Source: an uncultured bacterium (GTDB taxonomy: Bacteria > Bacillota > Clostridia > Lachnospirales > Lachnospiraceae). From it: 26,768 nucleotides of DNA. The notes beneath the pieces are model-generated. The model was not told the origin of the DNA, did no database searches, and saw nothing but the letters and a program-made list of their open reading frames with translations. Shown here piece after piece: positions 16,109-23,681 of the stretch. Made by a program: the position numbers and the translations under genes. Each line of letters starts with the position of its first letter. The stretch's first letter is position 1. Where the stretch lies: contig CAJMON010000045.1 in NCBI GenBank assembly GCA_905214955.1, forward strand, positions 1-26,768. Reading direction: 5' to 3'.

Positions 16109-16504
16109 ATGAACGTAGGTCTTGTTGCACATGATGCGAAAAAGAAACTGATGCAGAATTTCTGCATTGCATACAGAGGGATTCTGGTAAAGAATAATCT
16201 GTACGCCACGGCTACCACGGGGAGACTGGTGGAAGAAGTGACGAATCTGAATGTATACAAATTTCTGGCAGGACATCTGGGCGGAATCCAGCAGCTGGCA
16301 GCACAGATTGAGAACAATCAGATTGATTTGATGATTTTCTTAAGAGATCCGCTTTCTCCAAAGAAACATGAACCAGATATCAAAAATATTTTCCGTCTGT
16401 GTGATACGCACAACATTCCGCTGGCTACCAATCTGGCGACAGCAGAACTTTTGATCAAATCTCTGGATCGTGGTGATCTGGAGTGGCGTGAAATGTACAA
16501 ATAA
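16109..16504 (+). CDS. mgsA: Methylglyoxal synthase-like protein lacking the catalytic Asp
   Basis: The 131 residues align over the full length with methylglyoxal synthase, which turns dihydroxyacetone phosphate into methylglyoxal. D9 (AHD), K12, the TATATTG phosphate loop, D80, H87 and D90 correspond with constant spacing to Escherichia coli residues D20, K23, T45-T48, D91, H98 and D101. The key loop differs: the usual SGPLGGDQQ reads AGHLGGIQQ, so I60 sits at the catalytic base Asp71 and A54 at the phosphate-contacting Ser65. The codon is a clear ATC in an intact frame. The protein may be inactive, regulatory or altered in chemistry. AAAGGGGG lies eight bases before the ATG. It sits between rodA and the carboxypeptidase gene, an unexpected place for a carbon-metabolism enzyme. 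Confidence 0.85.
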   Translation: MNVGLVAHDAKKKLMQNFCIAYRGILVKNNLYATATTGRLVEEVTNLNVYKFLAGHLGGIQQLAAQIENNQIDLMIFLRDPLSPKKHEPDIKNIFRLCDTHNIPLATNLATAELLIKSLDRGDLEWREMYK

Positions 16505-16526
16505 GGCCGCGAAAAGGGAAAGAAAG

Positions 16527-17573
16527 ATGGAAGAAAGCAGATATATGCGCAACCGAAGAAGAGAACAGGAAAGACTGAGACAGAAACGGGCCGTCAGGCG
16601 GTTCATGTTTCTTCTGATTCTTTTGGCCGTCACAGCATCCGCGGCATTTTACGTTTTTTTTGTGAAAGATCATGATTCCTCTCTGCGGTTTGCTTACGAT
16701 CCATACAGCCAGGTATTTGGAATCGGAAAGGTGTCCCTGGATTTGGGTACTGCAGATTCCTTTGCAGAAGATTTGTGCGTGGCACCTACGGATGTGAATG
16801 TGGACAGTCTGTCCTTAGAGAGCAGCAGCGCAGGAATTTTCGATCAGGCCGGATTATCGGTCCCTTATGCAAAACAGATTCATGAACGCCGCTACCCTGC
16901 AAGTCTGACCAAGATTATGACCTGCCTGGTGGCTTTGAAATATGGAAATCTGGATGATCTTGTAACCATTGGCCAGGAATGCTACAACGTAGATGAAGGA
17001 TCTTCTGTGTGTGGAATTATCCCAGGGGATCAGGTGACACTTGGGGAGCTTTTATACGGACTGATGTTAAACTCCGGAAACGATGCGGCCATGTCCATTG
17101 CGGTTCATGTGGGCGGAAGTGTAGATGCATTTGTGGATTTGATGAATCAGGAAGCTGCCAGAATCGGCGCTACCCAGACGCATTTTATGAATCCACACGG
17201 ACTTCAGGATGAAGATCATTACACTACTGTGTATGATATTTATCTGATGTTCCAGGAAGCACTGAAATACGATGAGTTTCAGGACATTATTACACATCAC
17301 AATTACTACATTACGATTCCAAATATCGACGGAACCAGCCGGGATATAACCTGGGAGACGACCAATTATTATTTCCTTGGAATGGCATCAGGACCCAAAG
17401 ATGTACAGATTAATGGAGGTAAAACAGGAACCACCGATGAAGCCGGATCCTGCCTGTGCCTGTACAGCAAGAACAAATATGGGAATCCTTTTATCACGAT
17501 TATCATGGGGGCATCCGACAAAGAAACGCTCTATTCAGAAATGAATGAATTATTGTCTAAAATTAACAATTAA
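16527..17573 (+). CDS. D-alanyl-D-alanine carboxypeptidase (DacA/PBP5-type, short)
   Basis: This serine peptidase removes the terminal D-Ala from peptidoglycan stem peptides. A very basic N-terminus (residues 1-35, RNRRREQERLRQKR) precedes one hydrophobic helix (about 39-59), which looks like a signal anchor because I see no clear cleavage site. The catalytic triad is complete: S126-L-T-K129, S183-G-N185 and K299-T-G. The protein stops about 50 residues after KTG and lacks the C-terminal beta-domain and amphipathic anchor of PBP5. The start at 16527 has AAGGGA seven bases upstream. An in-frame upstream start at 16470 lies inside the mgsA-like gene without a site. It is the last gene of the shape and division operon, and I see no clear terminator after it. 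Confidence 0.92.
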   Translation: MEESRYMRNRRREQERLRQKRAVRRFMFLLILLAVTASAAFYVFFVKDHDSSLRFAYDPYSQVFGIGKVSLDLGTADSFAEDLCVAPTDVNVDSLSLESSSAGIFDQAGLSVPYAKQIHERRYPASLTKIMTCLVALKYGNLDDLVTIGQECYNVDEGSSVCGIIPGDQVTLGELLYGLMLNSGNDAAMSIAVHVGGSVDAFVDLMNQEAARIGATQTHFMNPHGLQDEDHYTTVYDIYLMFQEALKYDEFQDIITHHNYYITIPNIDGTSRDITWETTNYYFLGMASGPKDVQINGGKTGTTDEAGSCLCLYSKNKYGNPFITIIMGASDKETLYSEMNELLSKINN

Positions 17574-17576
17574 TAG

Positions 17577-17605
17577 TTGTGCTTTTTCGAAATCTATATT
17601 ATAAT
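17577..17605 (+). promoter_or_regulatory. Strong-looking promoter of the small P-loop gene
   Basis: TTGTGC (17577-17582) and TATAAT (17600-17605) are separated by exactly 17 bases, matching the housekeeping sigma consensus. A second TATAAT is at 17612-17617 without a good -35. The transcript leader would be about 40 bases. Confidence 0.75.
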
Positions 17606-17652
17606 TACCAATATAATACTTGTGTCTACATAGACCGAAGGAGGAGATTACC

Positions 17653-18072
17653 ATGATAAAAATCATCGCAGGCAAAAAAGGAAAGGGAAAAACAAAACAC
17701 CTTCTGGATATGGTAAATACGGAAGTGAAGAATGTCCACGGAAATATCGTATATCTGGATAAGAGCGGCAAACATATGTATGAGCTGAACAATAAAGTCC
17801 GCCTGATTGATATGTCTGAATATGACCTGAAGGACACCAGTGAATTTATCGGTTTTATTTATGGAATCATTTCCCAGGACAATGATCTGGAGCAGATCTA
17901 CCTGGATAGCTTCTTAAAGATTTCAAACCTGGAGGGCTGCGATGTAACAGATGCTCTGGCAGAGTTAGATACCATCGGTGAAAAATATCATCTTACTTTC
18001 GTTCTCAGCGTTTCTATGGACGAGGAAGAGCTGCCGGAATATGCAAAAACAAAAGTTGTGATTTCCTTGTAA
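17653..18072 (+). CDS. Small P-loop protein of unknown function
   Basis: This 139-residue protein is not assigned to a characterised family. It starts with a hydrophobic strand and a Walker A motif, IIAGKKGKGKTK (G7 to T14). A possible Walker B strand is EQIYLDSF (near residues 80-87), with an Asp after the hydrophobic stretch. No membrane segment or DNA-binding motif is evident, and it ends in a strand-like KVVISL. The start at 17653 is supported by GGAGGAG about seven bases upstream. It has its own promoter and a perfect terminator, so it is a single-gene unit between two wall/division operons. Related small proteins in gut Clostridia are sometimes given a twitching-motility ATPase label, which the size and layout do not support. 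It could be an ATP- or GTP-binding regulator. Confidence 0.8.
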   Translation: MIKIIAGKKGKGKTKHLLDMVNTEVKNVHGNIVYLDKSGKHMYELNNKVRLIDMSEYDLKDTSEFIGFIYGIISQDNDLEQIYLDSFLKISNLEGCDVTDALAELDTIGEKYHLTFVLSVSMDEEELPEYAKTKVVISL

Positions 18073-18080
18073 TGTAATAC

Positions 18081-18125
18081 ATACAAAAAAGACCTGCTTT
18101 CTGCGACGGCAGGTCTTTTTTGTAT
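18081..18125. terminator. Bidirectional intrinsic terminator
   Basis: A perfect 17-bp stem (18081-18097 with 18109-18125) has an 11-base loop. Its core GACCTGC/GCAGGTC is flanked by six A and six T, so it can terminate both the P-loop gene from the left and the DUF378 gene from the right. Confidence 0.92.
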
Positions 18126-18147
18126 GGGTTTGGCATTTGATTCTGAT

Positions 18148-18360
18148 TCAGGCAGTCTCTTCCATAGACTGGCTGATACGTCCGTAGAGACTTAAAAGAT
18201 ACAGACCTGCCAGTCCGACTAAAGCATAAATGATGCGTGACAGCCAGGTCATATCCCCGAATAAAAAAGCCACAAGATCAAAACGGAAAAATCCAATCAG
18301 TCCCCAGTTGATTGCGCCGACAATTCCAAGTGTCAGACAGGTATAGTCGATCCATTTCAT
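18148..18360 (-). CDS. DUF378 family small membrane protein
   Basis: This 70-residue protein matches the DUF378 pattern. A hydrophobic helix with an AINWGLIGFF segment (LGIVGAINWGL) is followed by a polar turn (FDLVAFLFGD) and a second helix (RIIYALVGLAGLYLL). It should be an inner-membrane hairpin. The function is unknown for the family. On the minus strand, GGAGG lies about ten bases before the ATG at 18360. It is transcribed against its neighbours and shares their bidirectional terminator. The 135-base gap upstream of it also holds the promoter of the divergent HlyD-like gene. Confidence 0.88.
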   Translation of the reverse strand: MKWIDYTCLTLGIVGAINWGLIGFFRFDLVAFLFGDMTWLSRIIYALVGLAGLYLLSLYGRISQSMEETA

Positions 18361-18445
18361 AGTTGGCTACCTCCTTTTTTCTTCCCATTTTCATTGTTCC
18401 CTGGTTTTTCTGTTTTATACTGCAAAAAACAATCATAAAATAGAG

Positions 18446-18474
18446 TTGTTCTGATACAGAAAACGTGGTAAAAT
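18446..18474 (+). promoter_or_regulatory. Promoter of the HlyD-like/yggS/sepF operon
   Basis: TTGTTC (18446-18451), a 17-base spacer and TAAAAT (18469-18474), preceded by TGG, give an extended -10 promoter. The start codon is only about 20 bases further, so the leader is very short but still includes AGGAGG. Confidence 0.75.
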
Positions 18475-18495
18475 ACACGGGAGGAGGATCAGAGA

Positions 18496-19893
18496 GTGCA
18501 AAAACCGAAAAAATCGAATAAAATTGTCCCATACAGACGATCTTCTTTTTTTAATATTGGTACCGTTCTGTTTATACTGCTTTTTGTCTATATGGCTGTG
18601 TGTGCATTCCTCTATGCGACCAGTACCCGCACCACACCCTACGAAGTGACAAAAGGCTCTTTATCGGGAAATTACCGCTTTACGGCATTGGCATTAAAAA
18701 CAGAAGAGATCATCACTGCAGACGAGGCAGGTACAGTTACGTATTATGCCAGAGAATGCAGTGAAGTAGGCAGTGGAAACAATGTCTGTTCCATTGACCA
18801 GGGCGGGAGAGTTCAGGATTTGATCAAGCAGAATCTTTCTGATGAGGAGAGTTCTTCTCTGGATGAAAAGGGACTGAGCAGTTTACAAGAAAAAATGGCT
18901 TCCTTCAGCCGGAGCTACCGTTCCGAAAATTTCCAGAATGTCTACAATTTCAAATCAGAAATGGAAAGCATGATTATGGAACTGACGACAGAGGAGGTTC
19001 TGAAAAATGCGGATGATGCATCCAATATTTCCAGTATCCTGAATCTGTGTACAGCTCCCAAAGAAGGCATTCTGGTTCTTTCCAAGGACGGATATGAGGG
19101 GAAGACACCGGAAACTGTGACGGTAGAGGATTTTGATCAGAAAAATTATACAAAAGAAAGCTTCCGGATGAACAGCATGGTAAAATCAGGAGATCCGATT
19201 TACAAGCTGCTGACAGACGAGACCTGGGAAATGGTGATTCAGCTGGATAAAAAGACTGCGACACAGCTGGCAGACAACTCAGCAGTAAAATTCCGCTTTC
19301 AGAAAGACGGAACTGTTTTTTATGCAGATTTTTCGATCTTACAGTCGGAGGGGACATATTTTGGCGTGTTAAAGTTAGATCATTCTCTGATCCGGTTTGC
19401 ATCAGACAGGTTTATTGAGATTGAACTTCTTTTAAATCAGAAGACAGGCCTGAAGATTCCAGAGAGTGCAGTTGCGAAAAAACAGTTTTTCAAAATTCCA
19501 AAGGAATACTGCAGCTATGATGAGAACAGTCCTGGGGAGGTACGTCTGATCCGGGAAAGCTATGCATCCGATGGTTCTGCGGTGCAGAAAACCATTCATG
19601 CAACGCTGTATGATCAGACTGACGATGCCTATCTGGTAGACATGAGCCTTTTTAAAGAAGGAGACTGTGTGATTATGCCGGATTCCACCAAGCGTTTTCT
19701 GGTATCGGATGTGGAGACACTGGAGGGTGTTTACAATATCAATAAAGGGTATGCGGTGTTTCGGGAGATTACCGTGATTGATGAGAATGAAGAATACTGC
19801 ATTGTGGAAGAAGGATCTGTTTACGGACTGGCGCAGTACGATCATATTGCCCTGGATGCCTCTACGGTAAACGATGAGGATATTGTATTCTAG
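18496..19893 (+). CDS. HlyD-like membrane-anchored adaptor protein
   Basis: This 465-residue protein has a basic cytosolic N-terminus, one transmembrane helix (about 19-41) and a long extracellular part. Residues around 70-105 (TADEAGTVTYY...VGSGNNVCSID) resemble the lipoyl/biotinyl-like half-motif of HlyD-family adaptors. A helical segment (about 108-175) could be the coiled-coil hairpin. A beta-rich C-terminal half includes LKIPESAVAKKQFF, another adaptor-like motif (usually vP..Av). The start is GTG with AGGAGG eight bases upstream, right after a good promoter. No ABC transporter or outer-membrane partner is near, so export is not supported by context. It is followed after about 45 bases by yggS and sepF, which suggests a cell-envelope or division role. 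The family call is moderate. Confidence 0.75.
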   Translation: MQKPKKSNKIVPYRRSSFFNIGTVLFILLFVYMAVCAFLYATSTRTTPYEVTKGSLSGNYRFTALALKTEEIITADEAGTVTYYARECSEVGSGNNVCSIDQGGRVQDLIKQNLSDEESSSLDEKGLSSLQEKMASFSRSYRSENFQNVYNFKSEMESMIMELTTEEVLKNADDASNISSILNLCTAPKEGILVLSKDGYEGKTPETVTVEDFDQKNYTKESFRMNSMVKSGDPIYKLLTDETWEMVIQLDKKTATQLADNSAVKFRFQKDGTVFYADFSILQSEGTYFGVLKLDHSLIRFASDRFIEIELLLNQKTGLKIPESAVAKKQFFKIPKEYCSYDENSPGEVRLIRESYASDGSAVQKTIHATLYDQTDDAYLVDMSLFKEGDCVIMPDSTKRFLVSDVETLEGVYNINKGYAVFREITVIDENEEYCIVEEGSVYGLAQYDHIALDASTVNDEDIVF

Positions 19894-19937
19894 CGAAATG
19901 GATCTATAGAAAAACCTAGAGAAAGAGTGAGAAATAC

Positions 19938-20630
19938 ATGGTAAAAGAAAATTTAGCTGAAGTGGAACAGAAAATTTTGGAAGCCTGCAAAAAAAGCGGA
20001 CGGTCCAGAGATGAAGTGACCCTGATTGCAGTAAGCAAAACAAAACCCGTATCTATGATTGAAGAGGCTATGGAGGCAGGCATCCGGGAGTTTGGTGAGA
20101 ACAAGCCCCAGGAAATGAAAGAAAAATATGAGATTCTGCCCAAAGACCTGCACTGGCATATGATCGGCCATCTTCAGCTGAATAAAGTAAAATATGTTGT
20201 TCCAAGAGCGTGCATGATTCATTCCGTGGATTCCCTGCGCCTTGCAGAAAAGATCAGCGCAGAGGCTGAGAAAAACCACCTGGTAATGCCAGTGCTCATT
20301 GAAGTGAATGTGGCAGAAGAAGATAGCAAATTTGGAGTAAAGCTTTCAGAAGCAGAAGATCTGATCCGTCAGGCAGCCGTACTTCCAGGCATTTCCATCC
20401 AGGGACTGATGACCATTGCACCCTTTGTCGAAAATGCCGAAGAAAATCGCGGAGTTTTTCAAAAATTAAGAAAATTATCTGTTGACATAAGAAGCAAAAA
20501 CATTGATAATGTTACTATGTGCAATTTGAGCATGGGGATGACTGGGGATTACCAGGTCGCCATCGAAGAGGGCGCCACGATGGTTCGCGTAGGAACCGGC
20601 ATTTTTGGAGAGCGCCAGTATACGATATAA
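19938..20630 (+). CDS. PLP homeostasis protein YggS/YlmE family
   Basis: The 230-residue protein is a PLP-binding TIM-barrel of the YggS/PLPBP family, which buffers the vitamin B6 cofactor and has no known enzymatic reaction. The cofactor lysine is K34 in LIAVSKTKP. GENKPQEMKEK, HMIGHLQLNKVKY, HSVDSLRLAEK and GLMTIAPFVEN are family signatures, and LSMGMTGDYQVAIEEGATMVRVGTG closes the barrel with the phosphate-binding part. Its place before sepF corresponds to ylmE-ylmF of Bacillus. The ribosome binding site is weak (AGAGTGAG). No residue looks out of place. Confidence 0.95.
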   Translation: MVKENLAEVEQKILEACKKSGRSRDEVTLIAVSKTKPVSMIEEAMEAGIREFGENKPQEMKEKYEILPKDLHWHMIGHLQLNKVKYVVPRACMIHSVDSLRLAEKISAEAEKNHLVMPVLIEVNVAEEDSKFGVKLSEAEDLIRQAAVLPGISIQGLMTIAPFVENAEENRGVFQKLRKLSVDIRSKNIDNVTMCNLSMGMTGDYQVAIEEGATMVRVGTGIFGERQYTI

Positions 20631-20645
20631 GATAGGAGATAAAGC

Positions 20646-21269
20646 ATGGGAGTATTAGACAAATTCTTAAATGCTATGAAATTAAATGACGACGGATTTG
20701 ATGATGACGAGTTTTTGGATGATGAAGTCGATGATTATGAAGAATCCCGTCCGAAAAAACGGTTTTTCAAAAAACTGGATGATGACGAAGAAATGGATGA
20801 TTTTGGCTATGACAATGTAGAAGCAGTCAAACAGCAGCCTGAGAAAAAGCAGAAAACCAGCCGTTTTCAGAATCGGCCAAGCTATCAGGCATCTTCTGCA
20901 GCTCCGGTTTCTGCAGTCAAACCGTCGGTTTCTTCCACAAGCAAAATTTCTCCCATTCGCCCGAAAAAAGGAGGCAGCAACATGGAAGTCTGTGTGATCA
21001 AACCAAAGTCTATGGAGGATGCAAGAGAGATTACAGAGACTCTTCTGGCAGACTGTACCGTTCTTTTAAATATGGAGGGACTGGATCTGGATGTTGCCCA
21101 GAGAATCATTGATTTTTCCTCTGGTTCCTGTTTCGCAATCGGAGGCGGACTTCAGAAAATCAGCAGCTACATCTTTATTATTACGCCGGCTTCTGTAGAC
21201 GTATCCGGAGATATCCAGGAGATTTTAAATGGTGCTTTTGAAGTTCCCAGTATGCATTCCGGATATTAA
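20646..21269 (+). CDS. sepF: Cell division protein SepF
   Basis: SepF tethers FtsZ to the membrane and bundles filaments at the septum. The N-terminus MGVLDKFLNAMKL can form the membrane-binding amphipathic helix. A long acidic linker rich in Asp/Glu (about 15-60) and a Ser/Pro/Lys-rich stretch (about 60-112) lead to the C-terminal SepF domain (about 115-200). That domain carries VCVIKPKSMEDAREI, VLLNMEGLDLDVAQRIIDF and GSCFAIGGGLQKIS, where the central glycines build the dimer. At 207 residues it is longer than Bacillus SepF (about 150), the excess being linker. AGGAGAT lies just upstream. It follows yggS within 15 bases. Confidence 0.96.
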   Translation: MGVLDKFLNAMKLNDDGFDDDEFLDDEVDDYEESRPKKRFFKKLDDDEEMDDFGYDNVEAVKQQPEKKQKTSRFQNRPSYQASSAAPVSAVKPSVSSTSKISPIRPKKGGSNMEVCVIKPKSMEDAREITETLLADCTVLLNMEGLDLDVAQRIIDFSSGSCFAIGGGLQKISSYIFIITPASVDVSGDIQEILNGAFEVPSMHSGY

Positions 21270-21278
21270 GGAGCAGTG

Positions 21279-22034
21279 ATGACTCAGGATGAAGTTCTTT
21301 TTCAGAAACATTTAAGTGATCTGGCAGGGACAGCAGATCGGAGAGGATTTGCTGTCTTTACTGATTTTATGAATTTGAATGAATTGAATATTTTTCATGC
21401 CAGCGCCCAGAAGTTTTCGTATGTTACGACCAAAACTTTTGGCGGGTATGAACATGCAGAGCGTCAGATGGCAGCATTTATCCCTGATGCTCTTCTTTTT
21501 CAATGGAGCTTTCCCATTGCCTGTTTGCGAATCCGTCCGTTAAACAAAAAATTTGCAGAAAAACTGACACACCGGGACTGCCTGGGAGCGGTTTTAAACC
21601 TTGGAATTGACCGTTCCAAAACAGGGGATATTCTTACAGGGGAGGATTGCTGCTGGATGTTCTGCACCGAGTCTATGGCAGACTTTATCTGCCAGGAACT
21701 GACCCGTGTGCGGCATACCTCTGTGATGTGTGAGCGGTGCAGCCCGGATGAGATCCAGGCTGGTATTCACACAGAGGAGGTCACCGGAACGGTCTCTTCG
21801 GTACGATTAGACAGTGTCCTGGCAGTGGCCTGCAAAGCCTCCAGAAGCAGCCTGGTTTCTGCCATTGAAGAGGGAAAGGTCTTTGTAAACGGACGCCTGG
21901 TGACATCCAACGGATATTCACTAAAAGAAAGAGATCTGATTTCCCTTCGGGGAACCGGACGGTTTCGTTTTCTGGAAGTGGGAAATCAGTCCAAAAAGGG
22001 AAGATATTTTATTAAGGTTGAAAGATACCAGTAA
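21279..22034 (+). CDS. YlmH family RNA-binding protein (S4 domain)
   Basis: YlmH is a ribosome-associated RNA-binding protein encoded next to sepF in many Firmicutes and linked to ribosome rescue. The 251 residues show the N-terminal YlmH domain (with FTDFMNLNELNIF and a later HRDCLGAVLNLGIDR). A C-terminal S4 domain follows (about 175-235) with RLDSVLAVACKASRS and GKVFVNGRLV. AAGGAG (21268-21273) is five bases before the ATG at 21279. A GTG three bases earlier would be too close to it. There is no ylmG between sepF and this gene. Cytosolic, normal length. Confidence 0.92.
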   Translation: MTQDEVLFQKHLSDLAGTADRRGFAVFTDFMNLNELNIFHASAQKFSYVTTKTFGGYEHAERQMAAFIPDALLFQWSFPIACLRIRPLNKKFAEKLTHRDCLGAVLNLGIDRSKTGDILTGEDCCWMFCTESMADFICQELTRVRHTSVMCERCSPDEIQAGIHTEEVTGTVSSVRLDSVLAVACKASRSSLVSAIEEGKVFVNGRLVTSNGYSLKERDLISLRGTGRFRFLEVGNQSKKGRYFIKVERYQ

Positions 22035-22048
22035 AGAGGTGGCAGACA

Positions 22049-23176
22049 ATGAAAGAAGTGAAAGAAAAAAAAGCAGGACTTCCGGTAAAATACAATGGAA
22101 AACAGGCCTATACAATTTACCTGGAAGATTCTTTTGAAAATCTTGGTGAGTACCTAAAAGAGCTGGAACCTGCAAAAAGAAAAGCCTGTATTGTTTCAGA
22201 CAGTACGGTATGGGGGCTGTATGGGGAACAGGTACAGAAGATTTTAGAGGATTGTTTTGAAACAGTGATTTCTTTTGTATTCCCTGCAGGCGAGGCAAGC
22301 AAAACTTTGGATACGGTGCGAAAGCTTTATGAGGTACTGATTAAAGCACATTTTGACCGGAAAGACCTTTTGGCAGCTCTTGGCGGAGGTGTCACCGGAG
22401 ATTTAACCGGCTTTGCGGCAGCGACGTATTTAAGAGGCATTGATTTTATCCAGATTCCTACCACGCTTCTGGCACAGGTAGACAGCAGCATCGGCGGAAA
22501 AACCGGCGTGGATTTTGACTGTTACAAAAATATGGTGGGAGCATTCCATCAGCCGAAAATGGTATACATGAATCTTTCCCTGTTAAAGTCTTTGACAGAG
22601 GAGCAGTTTGCCTGCGGCATGGGAGAAATTTTAAAGCATGGCCTGATCAAGGATGCAGAATATTATGAATGGTGCATCAACAACATGTTTGAGATTCAGG
22701 AAAGAGAGCTTCCCGTTCTCCACAAGATGATTGAGACCAGCTGCAGAATCAAACGACAGGTTGTGGAAAAAGATCCCACAGAAAAAGGGGAGCGCGCCCT
22801 GCTAAACTTTGGTCATACGCTGGGCCATGCACTGGAAAAACAGATGAACTTTACACTTCTTCATGGACAGTGTGTTGCTGTTGGGTATCTGATGGCCGCT
22901 TACATTTCCTGGAAGAGGGAGCTGCTTTCCACAGAAGAATTTTTTGAGATCCGTGATATGAATGTGGGATTTGATCTTCCGATTTCTTTTATGGGACCGA
23001 CTGCAGAAGAAATTCTGGAAAATACCAGATCTGATAAAAAAATGGAACATGGCCAGATCAAATTTGTCCTTTTAAAAGGAATTGGAAAGGCATTTGTAGA
23101 TCAGACTGTGACCAATGAAGAAATGCTGGCAGCCATCCGGTATTTCCGGGATGACGAGGAAGCAGCCTATGAGTAA
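22049..23176 (+). CDS. aroB: 3-dehydroquinate synthase AroB
   Basis: AroB converts DAHP to 3-dehydroquinate, the second step of the shikimate pathway, using NAD and a divalent metal. Motifs appear in order: PAGEASK (residues 79-85), LGGGVTGDLTGF (111-122), PTTLLAQVDSSIGGKTGVD (137-155), GEILKHGLI (192-200), and later GHTLGHALE with LLHGQCVAVGYLMA, which supply the metal and substrate ligands. The 375 residues are slightly more than usual because of a longer N-terminus. AGAGGTGG precedes the ATG. No other shikimate gene is nearby. The gene sits between ylmH and lspA, where Firmicutes commonly have divIVA and often ileS. Its last bases overlap lspA, so it is embedded in the operon. Confidence 0.95.
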   Translation: MKEVKEKKAGLPVKYNGKQAYTIYLEDSFENLGEYLKELEPAKRKACIVSDSTVWGLYGEQVQKILEDCFETVISFVFPAGEASKTLDTVRKLYEVLIKAHFDRKDLLAALGGGVTGDLTGFAAATYLRGIDFIQIPTTLLAQVDSSIGGKTGVDFDCYKNMVGAFHQPKMVYMNLSLLKSLTEEQFACGMGEILKHGLIKDAEYYEWCINNMFEIQERELPVLHKMIETSCRIKRQVVEKDPTEKGERALLNFGHTLGHALEKQMNFTLLHGQCVAVGYLMAAYISWKRELLSTEEFFEIRDMNVGFDLPISFMGPTAEEILENTRSDKKMEHGQIKFVLLKGIGKAFVDQTVTNEEMLAAIRYFRDDEEAAYE

Positions 23177-23681
23177 AAAAGGCTATTCTCTTCTTTCTGG
23201 ATTTCTGGGGGTGATTCTCCTTACCGTAGTGGATCAGTTTACCAAGTACCTGGCGTTTACCAGACTGAGGGGCCAGGAAAACTGGATTCTGATTCCAGGA
23301 GTGTTTGAACTGGAATATGTAGAAAACAGAGGAGCTGCTTTTGGAATCTTAAAAGACAGCCGTTGGATTTTTATGGCAGGAAGTATTTTGATCTTTTGCA
23401 TCCTGATCTGGCTGTACTATAAGACTCCTTTAACAAAAAAATATCAGCCAGTGAGGATACTTACTACCTTTCTTGGTGCCGGAGCAGTGGGAAATATGAT
23501 TGACCGTGTTTTCCGCGGTTATGTTATTGATTTTTTCTATTTTTCATTGATTGATTTTCCGGTATTTAATGTAGCTGACATTTATGTGGTGGTGTCCATT
23601 CTGGTACTGGTCTATTTATTTCTGGCTGTATATAAGGAGGAAGATTTTGACTTTCTCCAAAAGAGGAAGAAGAAAGCATGA
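23169..23681 (+). CDS. lspA: Lipoprotein signal peptidase LspA (signal peptidase II)
   Basis: LspA cleaves the signal peptide of diacylated prolipoproteins in the membrane. The protein of 170 residues has four hydrophobic helices and the family motifs VVDQFTKYLA (D22), ENRGAAFGI, GAVGNMIDRV (catalytic D112) and FNVADIYVVV (catalytic D137). The start at 23169 follows GAGGAAG by six bases. An in-frame ATG at 23115 lies inside aroB and would add a non-hydrophobic stretch. It overlaps the end of aroB by 8 bases, and its stop overlaps the next ATG (ATGA). A short cytosolic, Lys-rich tail ends the protein. Confidence 0.96.
   Translation: MSKKGYSLLSGFLGVILLTVVDQFTKYLAFTRLRGQENWILIPGVFELEYVENRGAAFGILKDSRWIFMAGSILIFCILIWLYYKTPLTKKYQPVRILTTFLGAGAVGNMIDRVFRGYVIDFFYFSLIDFPVFNVADIYVVVSILVLVYLFLAVYKEEDFDFLQKRKKKA

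Noticed and set aside
16109..16504. Frameshift or pseudogene explanation for the MgsA change
   Set aside because: The frame is intact, the length is normal and flanking active-site residues keep their spacing, so this looks like a selected substitution.
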